64,000 bases of DNA from UBA4844 sp050943255. Lineage in GTDB: Bacteria; Bacillota; Syntrophomonadia; Syntrophomonadales; Syntrophomonadaceae. Positions 17,119 through 26,108 of the stretch are shown piece after piece; position 1 is the stretch's first letter; every line of letters begins with the position of its first letter. Where the stretch lies: positions 1 through 64,000 of the forward strand of contig JBMNOV010000002.1 of the NCBI GenBank assembly GCA_050943255.1. Direction: 5' to 3'. A model generated the notes under the pieces. The model saw only the letters and a list, made by a program, of their open reading frames with translations. It was not told where the DNA came from and did no database searches. The position numbers and the translations under genes were made by a program.

Positions 17119-17515
17119 CCCCTATCTTAATTTGCTTTAATCGATTATTCGCTAAGATTTTGTTCTTCACTACCTTTTGGCAGTTATGCTATTCCTTAAT
17201 GTCTGCCATATGCCTTTACGTTTGCTGGAAGAGATATAAAATTCAAAACCGATTCCATTGTTGGCAATTACTTCATAGCCCTTTTTCTAATTATAAGTAT
17301 TCATACTTTTTTCCTTAGTTATCTGTGTCTTTTCTTATGTATCTTCACGATAATGTACCGTATTGCAAGCGTTACAACCTGATATAATTGGTAACAGTTA
17401 TTAAATTAGTACTAGCAAGATAATGTATTAACCCTTTGCTTATGTAGAAATATCTAATAAAATTTTTATTAATCTCCCCCGCTATTTGAAGCAAAAAGAA
17501 CGTCCCCTTGCTTCC
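17119..17515. other. Intergenic stretch ending in a GGGGAC repeat fragment
   Basis: No gene is visible in these 397 bases. A single repeat half (AAGAACGTCCCCTTGCTTC, about 17493-17511) adjoins the stop of the metallo-beta-lactamase gene. Confidence 0.5.
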
Positions 17516-18184
17516 CTACAGGTAAGATTCAATATATTGTCGAACTTCCGTTGCCGGTTGATAGATGCCAAAATGTCCTTCACATAATATATCTGCATCC
17601 AGGGTCAGCAGTCGCTTCAGTGATCGACGCCATTCGTTTTTATCCGACCCCCATTCCTTATTAAAGGGGCCATGGATATCCTGCCCAAACAGGACCTTTA
17701 CACCATCACATTGGCAAAATATCGACAGACTGCCGGGAGTATGCCCTGGGGTATGCAAGAAAACAACTTCGGTATTGCCCAAAATAAGCGTTTCGCTGTC
17801 CTCCTTTATAATACGATCTGCTTTTACCGGCTGATATTCTACGCCGTACCAGGAAGCCGCGGTTAGCCGGGGGTTACCGTTTTGTACAGCATCCAACTCC
17901 AGTTCATGAACCACCACCTTAGCCCCTGTCGTTTCCTTAAGTTCCTTCAAGCCCCCGATATGGTCGATATGCCCATGGGTAACCAGGATATGGCGAACAC
18001 TGGAGGGAGAAAAACCGCAGCTCTTAATATTTTCCAGAATTAACCCACTTCCCTTTCCGGCTCCGGTATCAATCAAGGCTAGTACACCCTGAGACTCCAA
18101 CAAATAAACACAGCAGTCATCGGGGTGAGATAGATAATCACCCCCTACCTGATACACCTGCGGACAAATCTTTAAAGCTTTCAT
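17516..18184 (-). CDS. Metallo-beta-lactamase fold hydrolase
   Basis: 222 residues. The metal site is THGHIDHIGG (H-x-H-x-D-H, ~residues 69-74), with further ligands in 'LHTPGHTPGS', 'FGQDIHGP' and 'CEGHFGIY'. The layout fits the glyoxalase II-like branch of the fold. Substrate unknown. A lactone, thioester or phosphodiester hydrolase is equally possible. The gene stands alone. Immediately upstream lies a remnant of a toxin-antitoxin pair. Confidence 0.85.
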   Translation of the reverse strand: MKALKICPQVYQVGGDYLSHPDDCCVYLLESQGVLALIDTGAGKGSGLILENIKSCGFSPSSVRHILVTHGHIDHIGGLKELKETTGAKVVVHELELDAVQNGNPRLTAASWYGVEYQPVKADRIIKEDSETLILGNTEVVFLHTPGHTPGSLSIFCQCDGVKVLFGQDIHGPFNKEWGSDKNEWRRSLKRLLTLDADILCEGHFGIYQPATEVRQYIESYL

Positions 18185-18203
18185 TTAAACACCTGCTTTC
18201 ATA

Positions 18204-18366
18204 AAGCTTTTGTCAGCTAATTTGCCCAGAAGGATATCATGATAAATCCATGTATTTAATGTCCTCCTTTAGCAAATTAAAATAATTTTGACACATCGAA
18301 GCTATTTTTTAGGAGGGTTGCGGCTAGCCTTCACAACTTCAATCAGTTTTTTTATATCTATTTCAT
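18204..18366 (-). pseudogene. Remnant of an AbiEii-type toxin/antitoxin junction
   Basis: The stretch matches 36776-37040 (start of the toxin gene and end of its partner gene) over AAGCTTTTGTCAGCTAATTT, AATGTCCTCCTTT, AATTAAAATAATTTTG and CACATCGAAGCT. The match breaks at a CAGTTT and resumes at TATCTATTTCA, as if about 86 bases were lost between two CAGTTT direct repeats. No open frame remains. Confidence 0.8.
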
Positions 18367-18367
18367 G

Positions 18368-18784
18368 CTATTCCCCAATTATTTTTACTAAAACCCGTTT
18401 TTTCCTCTTTCCATCAAATTCCCCGTAAAAAATTTGCTCCCAGGGGCCGAAATCCAGTTTGCCATCCGTAATTGCAACCACAACTTCCCGCCCCATAATG
18501 GTTCTTTTTAAATGAGCATCTGCATTGTCTTCGTATGCATTATGTTCATATTGGTTATGTGGTTTTTCTGGCGCCAGTTTTTCCAAAAACTTTTCAAAAT
18601 CCCGGTGTAAACCTAATTCATCATCATTGATAAATACACTGGCTGTAATATGCATGGCATTGCATAACAAAAGGCCTTCTTTGATGCCACTTTCTGTCAG
18701 GCACTGCTGTATTTCGGGTGTGATATTGATTAAGGCTCTTCTGGTAGCTGTATTAAACCATAACTCTTTTCGGTACGACTTCAT
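18368..18784 (-). CDS. yjbQ: YjbQ/UPF0047 family protein (secondary thiamine-phosphate synthase type)
   Basis: 138 residues. The family marks are 'NAMHITASVFINDDE', 'DNADAHLKRTIMGREVVV' with the conserved His and Asp, and the C-terminal 'GPWEQIFYGEFDG'. YjbQ proteins show weak thiamine-phosphate synthase activity, but their true role is unsettled. It lies 2.4 kb from a thiamine import operon but on the other strand. A decayed copy of its 3' part lies at 37270-37422. Confidence 0.9.
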   Translation of the reverse strand: MKSYRKELWFNTATRRALINITPEIQQCLTESGIKEGLLLCNAMHITASVFINDDELGLHRDFEKFLEKLAPEKPHNQYEHNAYEDNADAHLKRTIMGREVVVAITDGKLDFGPWEQIFYGEFDGKRKKRVLVKIIGE

Positions 18785-19105
18785 TTTAACACCTCCGATG
18801 AACTAGAATGAACTTTCCTGACGGCTGCTGTACAGTTGACTTTTCCCTTAAAAAACTCTTACTTCCTGAACTTTACTAGCAATTAAAGCATAACAAATGA
18901 CTATTCCCTAGTCAAAACACCTTGTTCAGCTTACTTCAACTATTACAGGTAAAAAATAATATACTGGAGACACCGGTTACTGGTATCCCCATTTACCCCC
19001 AAGTCTAATTCTGCCAAGCACTCGGGTTGCTGTGCCCTTAGGATTGCCCTGGGGTATTGGGGATTAGTAAATTACTATATCATTTCTTCATAATGCACTA
19101 GACTG
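18785..19105. other. Intergenic stretch with a duplicated segment
   Basis: No gene is visible. Bases ~18972-19060 (CACCGGTTACTGGTATCCCC ... TTGCTGTGCCCTTAGGATTGCC) recur at 37423-37502. This is the right-hand part of a segment duplication that includes yjbQ. Confidence 0.75.
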
Positions 19106-20041
19106 TTATATAGGAATTTTCTCGACTATGTTCCTTCTTTCTTCATTTAGTTTATCCACCTTCTCCCGGTTTTCAAGTTGTAGTTTCTGCAGATCCTGAA
19201 TAGTTGCCTCTATTTTTTGCTTAAGCTGGCGGATATTTTTCTGCGCAGTATTAATTTGTGATTGAACAATCCAGTCAAATAATAATCCATCCAGAAGGAA
19301 GTCAGCCATAGTTGCTAAGCCCTTAATTTCTATGGATTCATTAGCTTCCTGAACATCAGCTAATTCGGTTTGAAAATATTGTAGTAGTTGTTGGGCCTGG
19401 TCTATTTTACGTCGGGCATTGCCAATATGAGAATGCTTTATAGATGTGATTATTAGACCTCCACCTAAAATATCAACAATACCCCAATTCTGGGCACTGC
19501 TAAGGCTCTTTGCTACTTCGGCTAAAGCCTGGGCTGCTTTTTCCCCGGTAGCAATAGCTTCCTCCAGTTCCTTACGCTCTGCTTGCCGACGGCCCAATTC
19601 TTCTGCCAATCTAAAAAGGCGCTGGGCTTCAGGCCCACCAGAAGCAAGTAAATATTTTTCCTTATCCTTAACAGCCTGTTGGTATTGTACTTGAGGATCT
19701 CCCAAGGCTTTTAATTCATTATCTATTCTCCTAATATCTGCTGCCAAAGTTTCCAAGTAAGCACTGGCAGCATCAAATTTCATTTTGGCGGCCAAGTATT
19801 CTTCCTGTTCCTTATGCTTGGCCATCTCTTTAGTGCCTCTAATGCTATGCCAGAAGTTTTGCAGGGTTAAACCCTCCAGCCGTTTCACATCTTTACCTTC
19901 TAGAACTAACTGCTTCTGGAGTTCCTGTAAATGTGCTTTTTGCTTATCAAGCATTTGATAAGTAGCTTCCCGGCGATGTAATAGTTTTTCTTGCTCTTTT
20001 ATCATCTGCGCTGCCTTAAGCAGGCGTTCCTGAATATCCAT
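19106..20041 (-). CDS. Coiled-coil protein of unknown function
   Basis: About 311 residues. The ATG at 20041 follows GGGGAGGAA; the longer frame to 20101 has no such site. Residues 1-140 and 240-311 are long charged helices (EQEKLLHRREATYQM..., LKQKIEATIQDLQKLQ) predicted to coil. Between them is the motif NWGIVDILGGGLIITSIKHS, followed by a second helix bundle. No signal peptide or membrane segment is seen. I do not recognise the family. It stands alone and may be a cytoplasmic scaffold. Confidence 0.75.
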   Translation of the reverse strand: MDIQERLLKAAQMIKEQEKLLHRREATYQMLDKQKAHLQELQKQLVLEGKDVKRLEGLTLQNFWHSIRGTKEMAKHKEQEEYLAAKMKFDAASAYLETLAADIRRIDNELKALGDPQVQYQQAVKDKEKYLLASGGPEAQRLFRLAEELGRRQAERKELEEAIATGEKAAQALAEVAKSLSSAQNWGIVDILGGGLIITSIKHSHIGNARRKIDQAQQLLQYFQTELADVQEANESIEIKGLATMADFLLDGLLFDWIVQSQINTAQKNIRQLKQKIEATIQDLQKLQLENREKVDKLNEERRNIVEKIPI

Positions 20042-20278
20042 GTTATTCCTCCCCCCCAATCGGAAATAAAGTACTTTTTTGTAAAAGCAGTGAACGCACA
20101 TCTCCCCCTAAATACTAAATACTGATATGATGGTACCATAAACTATGCCTGGAAAAAGAAATGATGTGTCTGGACAAAACTATTACACTTCCGCATTTAT
20201 TATGCTGACGAACTATTCCTATGTCCAAAACAATAGTAACGAGATATAACCTGGACAAATATTTTAGGAGTTAAGTGA

Positions 20279-20450
20279 ATGCCTAAACTAGATGGTCCCA
20301 AATTCATTCAGAATATAGCCCTTAGTTTTATTTTTATTGCCTTTACTGTGAGATTTTTGTAAATAAACAGCTGGCAATACTATGTCATTGTCGTAATACT
20401 GTTTTTATTATTATCTTTCCTTTTAGCCGAAAATCCAAGTGAAGAAGCAA
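20279..20450 (+). pseudogene. Small two-helix membrane protein with an internal stop
   Basis: An ATG behind TTAGGAG starts a frame MPKLDGPKFIQNIALSFIF... with one membrane helix, reaching TAA at about 20360. The same frame continues after the stop with a second helix (YYVIVVILFLLLSFLLAE) and a polar tail. It then runs into a GGGGAC repeat fragment (20453-20470). This looks like a small membrane protein lost by a nonsense change and repeat insertion. Confidence 0.55.
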
Positions 20451-20475
20451 TAAGAACGTCCCCTTGCTTCTGCTT
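20447..20475. repeat. GGGGAC repeat fragment
   Basis: AAGAACGTCCCCTTGCTTC is identical over 19 bases to the fragment at 17493-17511. Its left end abuts the broken small membrane gene. Confidence 0.75.
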
Positions 20476-20536
20476 GTTTCTGCTCGGCTTCTTTAGTAGC
20501 CTTATTGATAATATTTTCCTGATCAATACCGATAAT

Positions 20537-20690
20537 TTACCCTTTTATTAAAACTTCTTTCAAGAAGATCAGTAACTCCCCAGAAACCTCCGTCTTTCTG
20601 CTAGGACGCTGAATTGCGCAAGAAATCTCCCCTACTAATTCTATATCTCCACCAAGATATTTTATTAATGTAGATACTTTGCAATAATTG
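20537..20690 (-). pseudogene. C-terminal scrap of an HTH-type antitoxin
   Basis: The minus-strand frame ending at TAA 20537-20539 reads KVSTLIKYLGGDIELVGE..., like the tail of HigA-type antitoxins ('STLxKYLxALGGxLEL'). There is no HTH or start upstream. The identification is by motif only. The rest of 20102-20915 holds nothing else I can name, apart from the 25-base motif at 20686-20710 that recurs at 36165. Confidence 0.4.
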
Positions 20691-20915
20691 TGAACACAGT
20701 GAACATCCGTAGGCCCTATGGTAACTAATTTAACGAAATATTAAGGAGGCTGGCCCCAGCATAACGCCTAAACCAACCCTCTCCCTAATATTCTTTTTCA
20801 ATTATCTGATAAACAGAAAGTGCTTCGTTTGTTTTGGGCAGTGTGATAGAAGATGTTACCTCACAGTCTGACGATTTTCCTGATAACCCGCCTCCTCATC
20901 ACAATCACTTTACAG

Positions 20916-22973
20916 TTAACCAGCACACTTTTTTATAAATTCAACCATTTTGGACTCAAGGTAACCGCACTCTTGCAGGAAATTAAATACATTTTGATTA
21001 TAAAGACTGAGTTCAAAATGATAGCTACGGTCTCTAAAACGGTTATAGGAAGGCAGATGCGGATATTCCACCTGCATGTCAACATTGGCGCAAGATACGT
21101 ATTCTGCATTAAGCATCTGGTAATCTGACATCTCCTGGTAGTCAGCCTGGACAGCTAGTAAGAAGGCAGCCCTATCTTCCGGTTTTATTTTTAGGGGTTC
21201 TTTTTCTATAATTTCTGTCATCGGCATGGTAACTTCTATACTACCTTCAGCTATCATCTTCTTTTCCATCTCAGCATAGCGATTCATATGAAAGTTAACA
21301 TCTAAATAACGGAGGTTTTCAGGTACCACATCCATAAAAGATGCCTTTTTACTGCGCTCTTCCGGACGCCCAGCTATAGCCGCCAATTGATTCAATAACT
21401 GCTCGTCTAACTCATCATTCGGATTTATAGGAAGTATTACCGGGAAGCTGTAATATTGTGTTTTACCGCTATCCAGACGATAAGCAAAACTAATATAATA
21501 ATATCTTAAATCCTCTGAACCAATTAATCGATCCTGACGGCGCTGCCTATATTCACCACGAATGTCCGGCATGTTTTCAACCATATAGCGATGCAGACTA
21601 TAAATAGCGTCTATGCTGGTATCGTTATCGTAGATACCCGGGGTTATTTCCCACAGGCTTTTCATCTCCTCCAGGCTGAGATTCTCCATAACCGGATAAA
21701 TGTAGGAACCCGATTTGGGATCCCTTTCCAGGCTTATCGGCGTTCCATAGGTAAGAGCCATGGAATCGGGCATATTAATCAGTTGCTCCATATACACCCG
21801 GTTGCGATCTGCCTCCAGAAGCCGAAGGTTAATATTACTGATTCCGTTGTGGGAAAAGGCTACCGCCTCCACCCGGTTCGCTTCAGGCATTCGGCTGGCG
21901 TAACCGTACCAGTCATAATAAACTGAGACACCGGCTAACACAAAGATAAGGACATAAACCAGAAAGCCCTGGTAGTTCTTCCACACCCGAAAGGTTTTCT
22001 GCATTAGCATCTCGGCTGTAAAATAGCCGATCATTCCCGCTAGAAGGTAGAGAATGACAGCTGCTGCAAAGTTTTTTTCCAGGGAAAAAACTGCCAGCAA
22101 GAAACTGCCGAAAGCCAGACTGCTGCAAACAGTGACCCCATATTTAAATATCGGGTTTAACCGCTTAATGGCTATAACATCGCCGGCATTTTCCATCCTG
22201 CGCTGCCGATACAACTGGTAAGCCAGCCAGGTTAAAACTATTCCTGCCAACAGATAAGTAATCCAAACCTCCCATTGCCAATTATTGTAGGCATTATTTA
22301 TATTGCTGGCATAGACAATAGGAGTTGCTACATCAAAAATATAACCAGAGTTGAACGCATTTGCATTTAAGCTATAGCCGTATAGAAAATGCCCTAGATT
22401 GGCTTTCACCAGAACCTCCAGCCCTAACAGCAAAAAGTTGACGATACCGTAAAAAGCAATGTGAGCAATAATATTACCAGTTATTAAGCCCATGAAGACT
22501 GCCAGTGAATATAACAAAAGAGTAAGGACAACAAAGAAAAATAACCACACCAATAAAGGTACTATTTGTAGCATTGCATAAGCTAACCCTATGCCCAGCA
22601 AACCCAGGAACAAGAGCAGCAATGGTGTCATAACCATAAATAATCCCGACAGATAATTACTGAAAAACACTGTTTTTCGGTCAAAAGGCAGGGCATTGAT
22701 CATAGCCGTAGCCCGAGAATTATACATATAGGAAAAAACCGCTGCCGCCGCTACAATACTGAATAGAGCCACCAATAGAACCAAAACTTCAGATGCACGG
22801 TAGATAAGCTCTATAAAAAATTCAGGTTCCAAGACCATCTTATCCGGGATAGAGTTCGCTATACCATAGCCGAACAGCAATACCCCAATTATGTAAGCTG
22901 CCAATATAGGCCAGAACCGCTGCATATTTTTGTAAAAGAGGGCTTTACTAAATGATAGCCGTGCTGATTTCAT
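20916..22973 (-). CDS. ABC transporter permease with large external domain (YtrC/DUF6449 type)
   Basis: 685 residues. About ten hydrophobic helices fill residues 15-360 (for example WPILAAYIIGVLLFGYG, VLVLLVALFSIVAAAAVFSY). A polar domain of ~300 residues follows ('RVEAVAFSHNGISNINLR...', 'SLEEMKSLWEITPGIYDN'), matching the DUF6449 region of YtrA-linked permeases. The start overlaps the ATPase gene by 26 bases. With the GntR regulator and ATPase it should form an antibiotic- or cell-wall-responsive exporter. Substrate unknown. Confidence 0.85.
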   Translation of the reverse strand: MKSARLSFSKALFYKNMQRFWPILAAYIIGVLLFGYGIANSIPDKMVLEPEFFIELIYRASEVLVLLVALFSIVAAAAVFSYMYNSRATAMINALPFDRKTVFFSNYLSGLFMVMTPLLLLFLGLLGIGLAYAMLQIVPLLVWLFFFVVLTLLLYSLAVFMGLITGNIIAHIAFYGIVNFLLLGLEVLVKANLGHFLYGYSLNANAFNSGYIFDVATPIVYASNINNAYNNWQWEVWITYLLAGIVLTWLAYQLYRQRRMENAGDVIAIKRLNPIFKYGVTVCSSLAFGSFLLAVFSLEKNFAAAVILYLLAGMIGYFTAEMLMQKTFRVWKNYQGFLVYVLIFVLAGVSVYYDWYGYASRMPEANRVEAVAFSHNGISNINLRLLEADRNRVYMEQLINMPDSMALTYGTPISLERDPKSGSYIYPVMENLSLEEMKSLWEITPGIYDNDTSIDAIYSLHRYMVENMPDIRGEYRQRRQDRLIGSEDLRYYYISFAYRLDSGKTQYYSFPVILPINPNDELDEQLLNQLAAIAGRPEERSKKASFMDVVPENLRYLDVNFHMNRYAEMEKKMIAEGSIEVTMPMTEIIEKEPLKIKPEDRAAFLLAVQADYQEMSDYQMLNAEYVSCANVDMQVEYPHLPSYNRFRDRSYHFELSLYNQNVFNFLQECGYLESKMVEFIKKCAG

Positions 22974-23841
22974 AATCTAACCCTCCCAACTCATAAATAA
23001 ATATTTCTTCCAAAGACAGAGGCAGAACATCGAGCATTAACGGCTCCAGAGCAGCCGCCTGCTGCAAAACCTGCTCCCTTTCGCCGCGTACCACCAGCTG
23101 TACTACACTGCCCACCCGGTTATCAGCCAGAACATTCAGCCCGCTGAAATCAGGTGGGTCACCGTGAAAACCCATCTGCAGCTTGAAAATGTTATTTTGC
23201 AGTTCATCCAAACCTCGCTCCAGAACTACCTGCCCCCGGTGCAGGATACCCACATGATCACAAACATCTTCCAATTCCCGTAAGTTGTGAGAAGAAACAA
23301 ACACGGTGGTCTGACGTTCCGCTACATCCTGGAACATTAGATTCCACACTTTACGGCGAGCTACCGGATCCAGGCCATCCATGGGTTCATCCAGTACCAG
23401 TACATCCGGCATCATGCTCAGAGCCAGCATAAAAGCGGCATGTTTTTGCATACCCCGGGAGAAGCGGCGCAGGGCTCTCTTGTCATCCAAAGCAAAAACA
23501 GGCAGTAATTTCTGCCAGCGTTCCATGTTAAACTCCGGATAAACACGGCGATAGAAATTAAGCATATCCTGGAGACGGTCCTGGGGAAAAAAGTATATAT
23601 CATCAGGAATATAGGCAATGCGCTTCTTAACGGCAGGATTATCCAAGACTTCCTCATCTTCAATTTTGATAGTACCCTGATCAGGAATGAGTATTCCCAC
23701 CATATGTTTGATTAAGGTAGTCTTACCCGAGCCGTTGGGTCCGACGATTCCATATATTGATCCTTTAGGCACATTAATATTAACGTCATTTAATGCTGGA
23801 AAACCATCAAAGGTTTTGCATAGACCTTGTACTTCAATCAT
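22948..23841 (-). CDS. ABC transporter ATPase (YtrB type)
   Basis: About 297 residues from the ATG at 23841; a TTG at 23853 sits too close to GGGGAGG. Walker A is GPNGSGKTT, the signature is FSRGMQKHAAFMLALS and Walker B is VLVLDEPMDGLD. The C-terminal ~90 residues (NIFKLQMGFHGDPPDF...) are the regulatory tail usual in drug-type ATPases. It is the middle gene of the GntR-ATPase-permease operon. Confidence 0.88.
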   Translation of the reverse strand: MIEVQGLCKTFDGFPALNDVNINVPKGSIYGIVGPNGSGKTTLIKHMVGILIPDQGTIKIEDEEVLDNPAVKKRIAYIPDDIYFFPQDRLQDMLNFYRRVYPEFNMERWQKLLPVFALDDKRALRRFSRGMQKHAAFMLALSMMPDVLVLDEPMDGLDPVARRKVWNLMFQDVAERQTTVFVSSHNLRELEDVCDHVGILHRGQVVLERGLDELQNNIFKLQMGFHGDPPDFSGLNVLADNRVGSVVQLVVRGEREQVLQQAAALEPLMLDVLPLSLEEIFIYELGGLDYEISTAII

Positions 23842-23872
23842 AAACCGATTCAACCTCCCCTTCTTATAAAAA

Positions 23873-24238
23873 TCACAGTTTGTCTATATGGGACTTGATT
23901 TCTTCTTTCGTTATACCCAGATAGATCAGTTCCCGGGATAACTTAAGAACCTCGCTCATCAGGGCTTCTATTTTCTCCCGGTTTTGTCCGCTCACCACAG
24001 CCGCTACAAAAGTACCTTTGCCGGTCACCTGATATGCATAACCCTCTCCTTCCAATTCACGGTAAGCTCTTTGAATTGTATTAGGATTGATAGCCAAAAT
24101 TTGTGCCATTTCCCGCACTGAGGGAATTTTTTCATCTGCTTTTAATACGCCACAGATAATGAGATTCTTTAAACCTTCTTTCACCTGCTCAAAAATAGGC
24201 TGAGGGTTTTTCGGATCAATGTTGATAATAGTAATCAC
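23873..24238 (-). CDS. GntR-family repressor, YtrA subfamily
   Basis: 121 residues. The winged-helix N-terminus reads PIFEQVKEGLKNLIICGVLK, then 'IPSVREMAQILAINPNTIQRAYRELEGEGYAYQVTGKGTFV', followed by a short (~45 residue) dimer tail, as in YtrA. It heads the operon and should repress it through the site at 24264-24288. Inducers of YtrA relatives are cell-wall antibiotics. Confidence 0.93.
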   Translation of the reverse strand: MITIINIDPKNPQPIFEQVKEGLKNLIICGVLKADEKIPSVREMAQILAINPNTIQRAYRELEGEGYAYQVTGKGTFVAAVVSGQNREKIEALMSEVLKLSRELIYLGITKEEIKSHIDKL

Positions 24239-24263
24239 CCCCTAATGGCTATTTAGTGTATTA

Positions 24264-24288
24264 AGTGTACTATGTGTATTAATACACG
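24264..24288. promoter_or_regulatory. YtrA-type operator
   Basis: AGTGTA (24264-24269), a 13-base spacer, then TACACG (24283-24288). This is one base from the YtrA consensus AGTGTA-N13-TACACT. It lies 26 bases upstream of the GntR gene start. Confidence 0.75.
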
Positions 24289-24398
24289 TCAAGCACATAA
24301 TATGCAATAATCATGGCCAAAACCCGTGACTCACATTAACAATTTGATGTACTAATCAGTGATAAAACTTGTTGCCTCAGGAAAGTAGGAGTTTAAGT

Positions 24399-24457
24399 CA
24401 GTATGTAGGACAACGCTGTGACAGGCTGCCATAAGCGGCATAAAGAGAGACATACTG
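24399..24457 (+). ncRNA. Candidate structured leader, unassigned
   Basis: CAGTATGT (24399-24406) pairs exactly with ACATACTG (24450-24457), closing a junction that contains GACAGGCTGCC and an inner TGCC/GGCA hairpin. It ends about 160 bases before the gene at 24621. No known riboswitch class could be assigned by eye. The rest of 24239-24620 holds the YtrA operator and otherwise nothing evident. Confidence 0.3.
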
Positions 24458-24620
24458 TGCCATTTGCAGGGAAGGGGTATTTATGAGTAACGATATTAAA
24501 CGATTATTAATTAGTGGATAAATAGGATCAGTAAGGAAGTACAGTTTAGTATTCTTGTTTATAAACGCCGGGAATACAAATACTTACTCCGGGCATTATA
24601 TCTATAAGGAGTGAGATGAA

Positions 24621-25049
24621 ATGAACGGCAATGCCGAACTATTAAACTTTATCTACCAAAACTCACAAATGGGTGTAGAGACTATTGGTAAACTACTGGA
24701 GATTATTGAAAGTGAAGAGTTTAAGAAACAATTAGAATCTCAATTTAATGAATATAAAGAAATTCATATTTCCGCCAGGTCGATGCTAAATGAACATGGT
24801 TATGATGAGAAGGGAATCGGCACGTTTGCCAAAATCAGAACCTATTTAATGCTCAACTTAGAGACCCTGACCGATAAAACTACTTCCCATATTGCCGAGA
24901 TGCTGATTATTGGGAGCAATATGGGGGTAATCAATGCGCTTAAGAACCTCAAGAAGTATCAAGACGCAGAACCAGATATCAAAAGCCTTATGGAAAGATT
25001 GCTTAGATTCGAAGAACATAGTATTGAGAAATTGAAATTATTTCTTTAG
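24621..25049 (+). CDS. All-helical protein of unknown function (ferritin-like bundle)
   Basis: 142 residues behind AAGGAGTGAG. It is predicted wholly helical, with the pattern NSQMGVETIGKLLEI, EYKEIHISARSM, TSHIAEMLIIGSNMGVINAL and LRFEEHSIEKLKLFL. This matches a widespread clostridial four-helix-bundle family related to DUF2383-type proteins, function unknown. There is no export signal. It precedes an SPL-like gene by 44 bases in the same direction, so a shared transcript is likely. Confidence 0.7.
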   Translation: MNGNAELLNFIYQNSQMGVETIGKLLEIIESEEFKKQLESQFNEYKEIHISARSMLNEHGYDEKGIGTFAKIRTYLMLNLETLTDKTTSHIAEMLIIGSNMGVINALKNLKKYQDAEPDIKSLMERLLRFEEHSIEKLKLFL

Positions 25050-25093
25050 TAAACAGAGAAACGTGTATGCTGATAAAATGGAGAGATTGAAGT

Positions 25094-26089
25094 GTGCATC
25101 CAGATAAAATTTTTTATGAACCGGAAGCCCTAAACTACGAACTAGGAAAACAACTTAAAGATAAGTTCGCGAGTATTCCCTGGATACCAATTGAAAGCCA
25201 CAATAATATTGAGGAACTGCGCAATAAATCAAACCGGGAATTTACGAAGTTAAAGCGCCATATTATTATTGGGGTTCGAAAATCCTTAAAATTTACGCCC
25301 AATAATAAAATATCGGATTTTCTGGTACCTTATACTTCATCTGGCTGCAGTGCCATGTGCCTTTATTGCTATTTAGTGTGTAACTTTAACAAATGCTCAT
25401 ATTTAAGGTTATTTGTCAATCGTGAGCAAATGATGAAAAAATTAATAAAAACCGCAAACAACTCTGATAAAGACCTTGTTCTTGAAATCGGCAGCAATAG
25501 TGATCTAGTTTTGGAAAATACCATTACTGGAAACCTGGAATGGACGATTGAAAGTTTCAGTAAAAGCAAAAAGGGGATTCTGACGTTTCCTACCAAGTTC
25601 GATATGATAGATCCGCTCCTGCCACTAAATCACAGAAGGAAAATAATTCCGCGTATAAGTGTAAATCCAGATGAGATCATCCGTAAGGTTGAGTTGGGAA
25701 CATCTCCTTTAAAAGCAAGGATTAATGCTCTTAACCGCCTGTGCGATGCGGGTTATCGAGTAGGCATGTTAATTGCTCCCGTTGTGATGGTTGAAAACTG
25801 GGAGGAGCTTTATACCAGGTTAATAGACCAACTATCCGATGAACTTACTCCTAAAGTTAAGGAACAGCTATTCATTGAAATTATTTTCATGACTTACAGC
25901 TTTATTCATCGCGCGATAAATAATGAAGCCTTTCCCAATGCCGTTGAGCTATATGATAAATCTCTGATGAAAGGAAGAGGACGGGGAAAATACTGCTATC
26001 GGGAAGATATTCGTACTACAGGTGAAGATTTTTTAAGAAAAGAACTTGCTCATAAGCTAAACGGCATTCCGATTGTTTATGTGGTTTAA
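25094..26089 (+). CDS. Spore photoproduct lyase-like radical SAM protein
   Basis: 331 residues, GTG start with GGAG 9 bases upstream. The radical-SAM cluster motif is Cys85-x3-Cys89-x2-Cys92 (SGCSAMCLYCYL), the spacing of spore photoproduct lyase. Overall length and the C-terminal 'GRGKYCYREDIR' also fit SplB. SPL repairs thymine dimers in germinating spores. At the place where SPL carries its essential H-donating Cys (a CTSD-like loop), this protein reads IGSNSD (about 132-137), so the Cys seems to be Ser. It may be a divergent family member. I give no gene symbol for that reason. Confidence 0.8.
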   Translation: MHPDKIFYEPEALNYELGKQLKDKFASIPWIPIESHNNIEELRNKSNREFTKLKRHIIIGVRKSLKFTPNNKISDFLVPYTSSGCSAMCLYCYLVCNFNKCSYLRLFVNREQMMKKLIKTANNSDKDLVLEIGSNSDLVLENTITGNLEWTIESFSKSKKGILTFPTKFDMIDPLLPLNHRRKIIPRISVNPDEIIRKVELGTSPLKARINALNRLCDAGYRVGMLIAPVVMVENWEELYTRLIDQLSDELTPKVKEQLFIEIIFMTYSFIHRAINNEAFPNAVELYDKSLMKGRGRGKYCYREDIRTTGEDFLRKELAHKLNGIPIVYVV

Positions 26090-26108
26090 CTTCAAAAATT
26101 ACCCTTCT

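Noticed and set aside
24399..24457. Reading as a c-di-GMP-I or fluoride riboswitch
   Set aside because: The invariant bases of those classes are not present; it was kept only as an unassigned structured candidate.
25094..26089. Naming the radical SAM gene splB outright
   Set aside because: The expected catalytic Cys loop reads IGSNSD.
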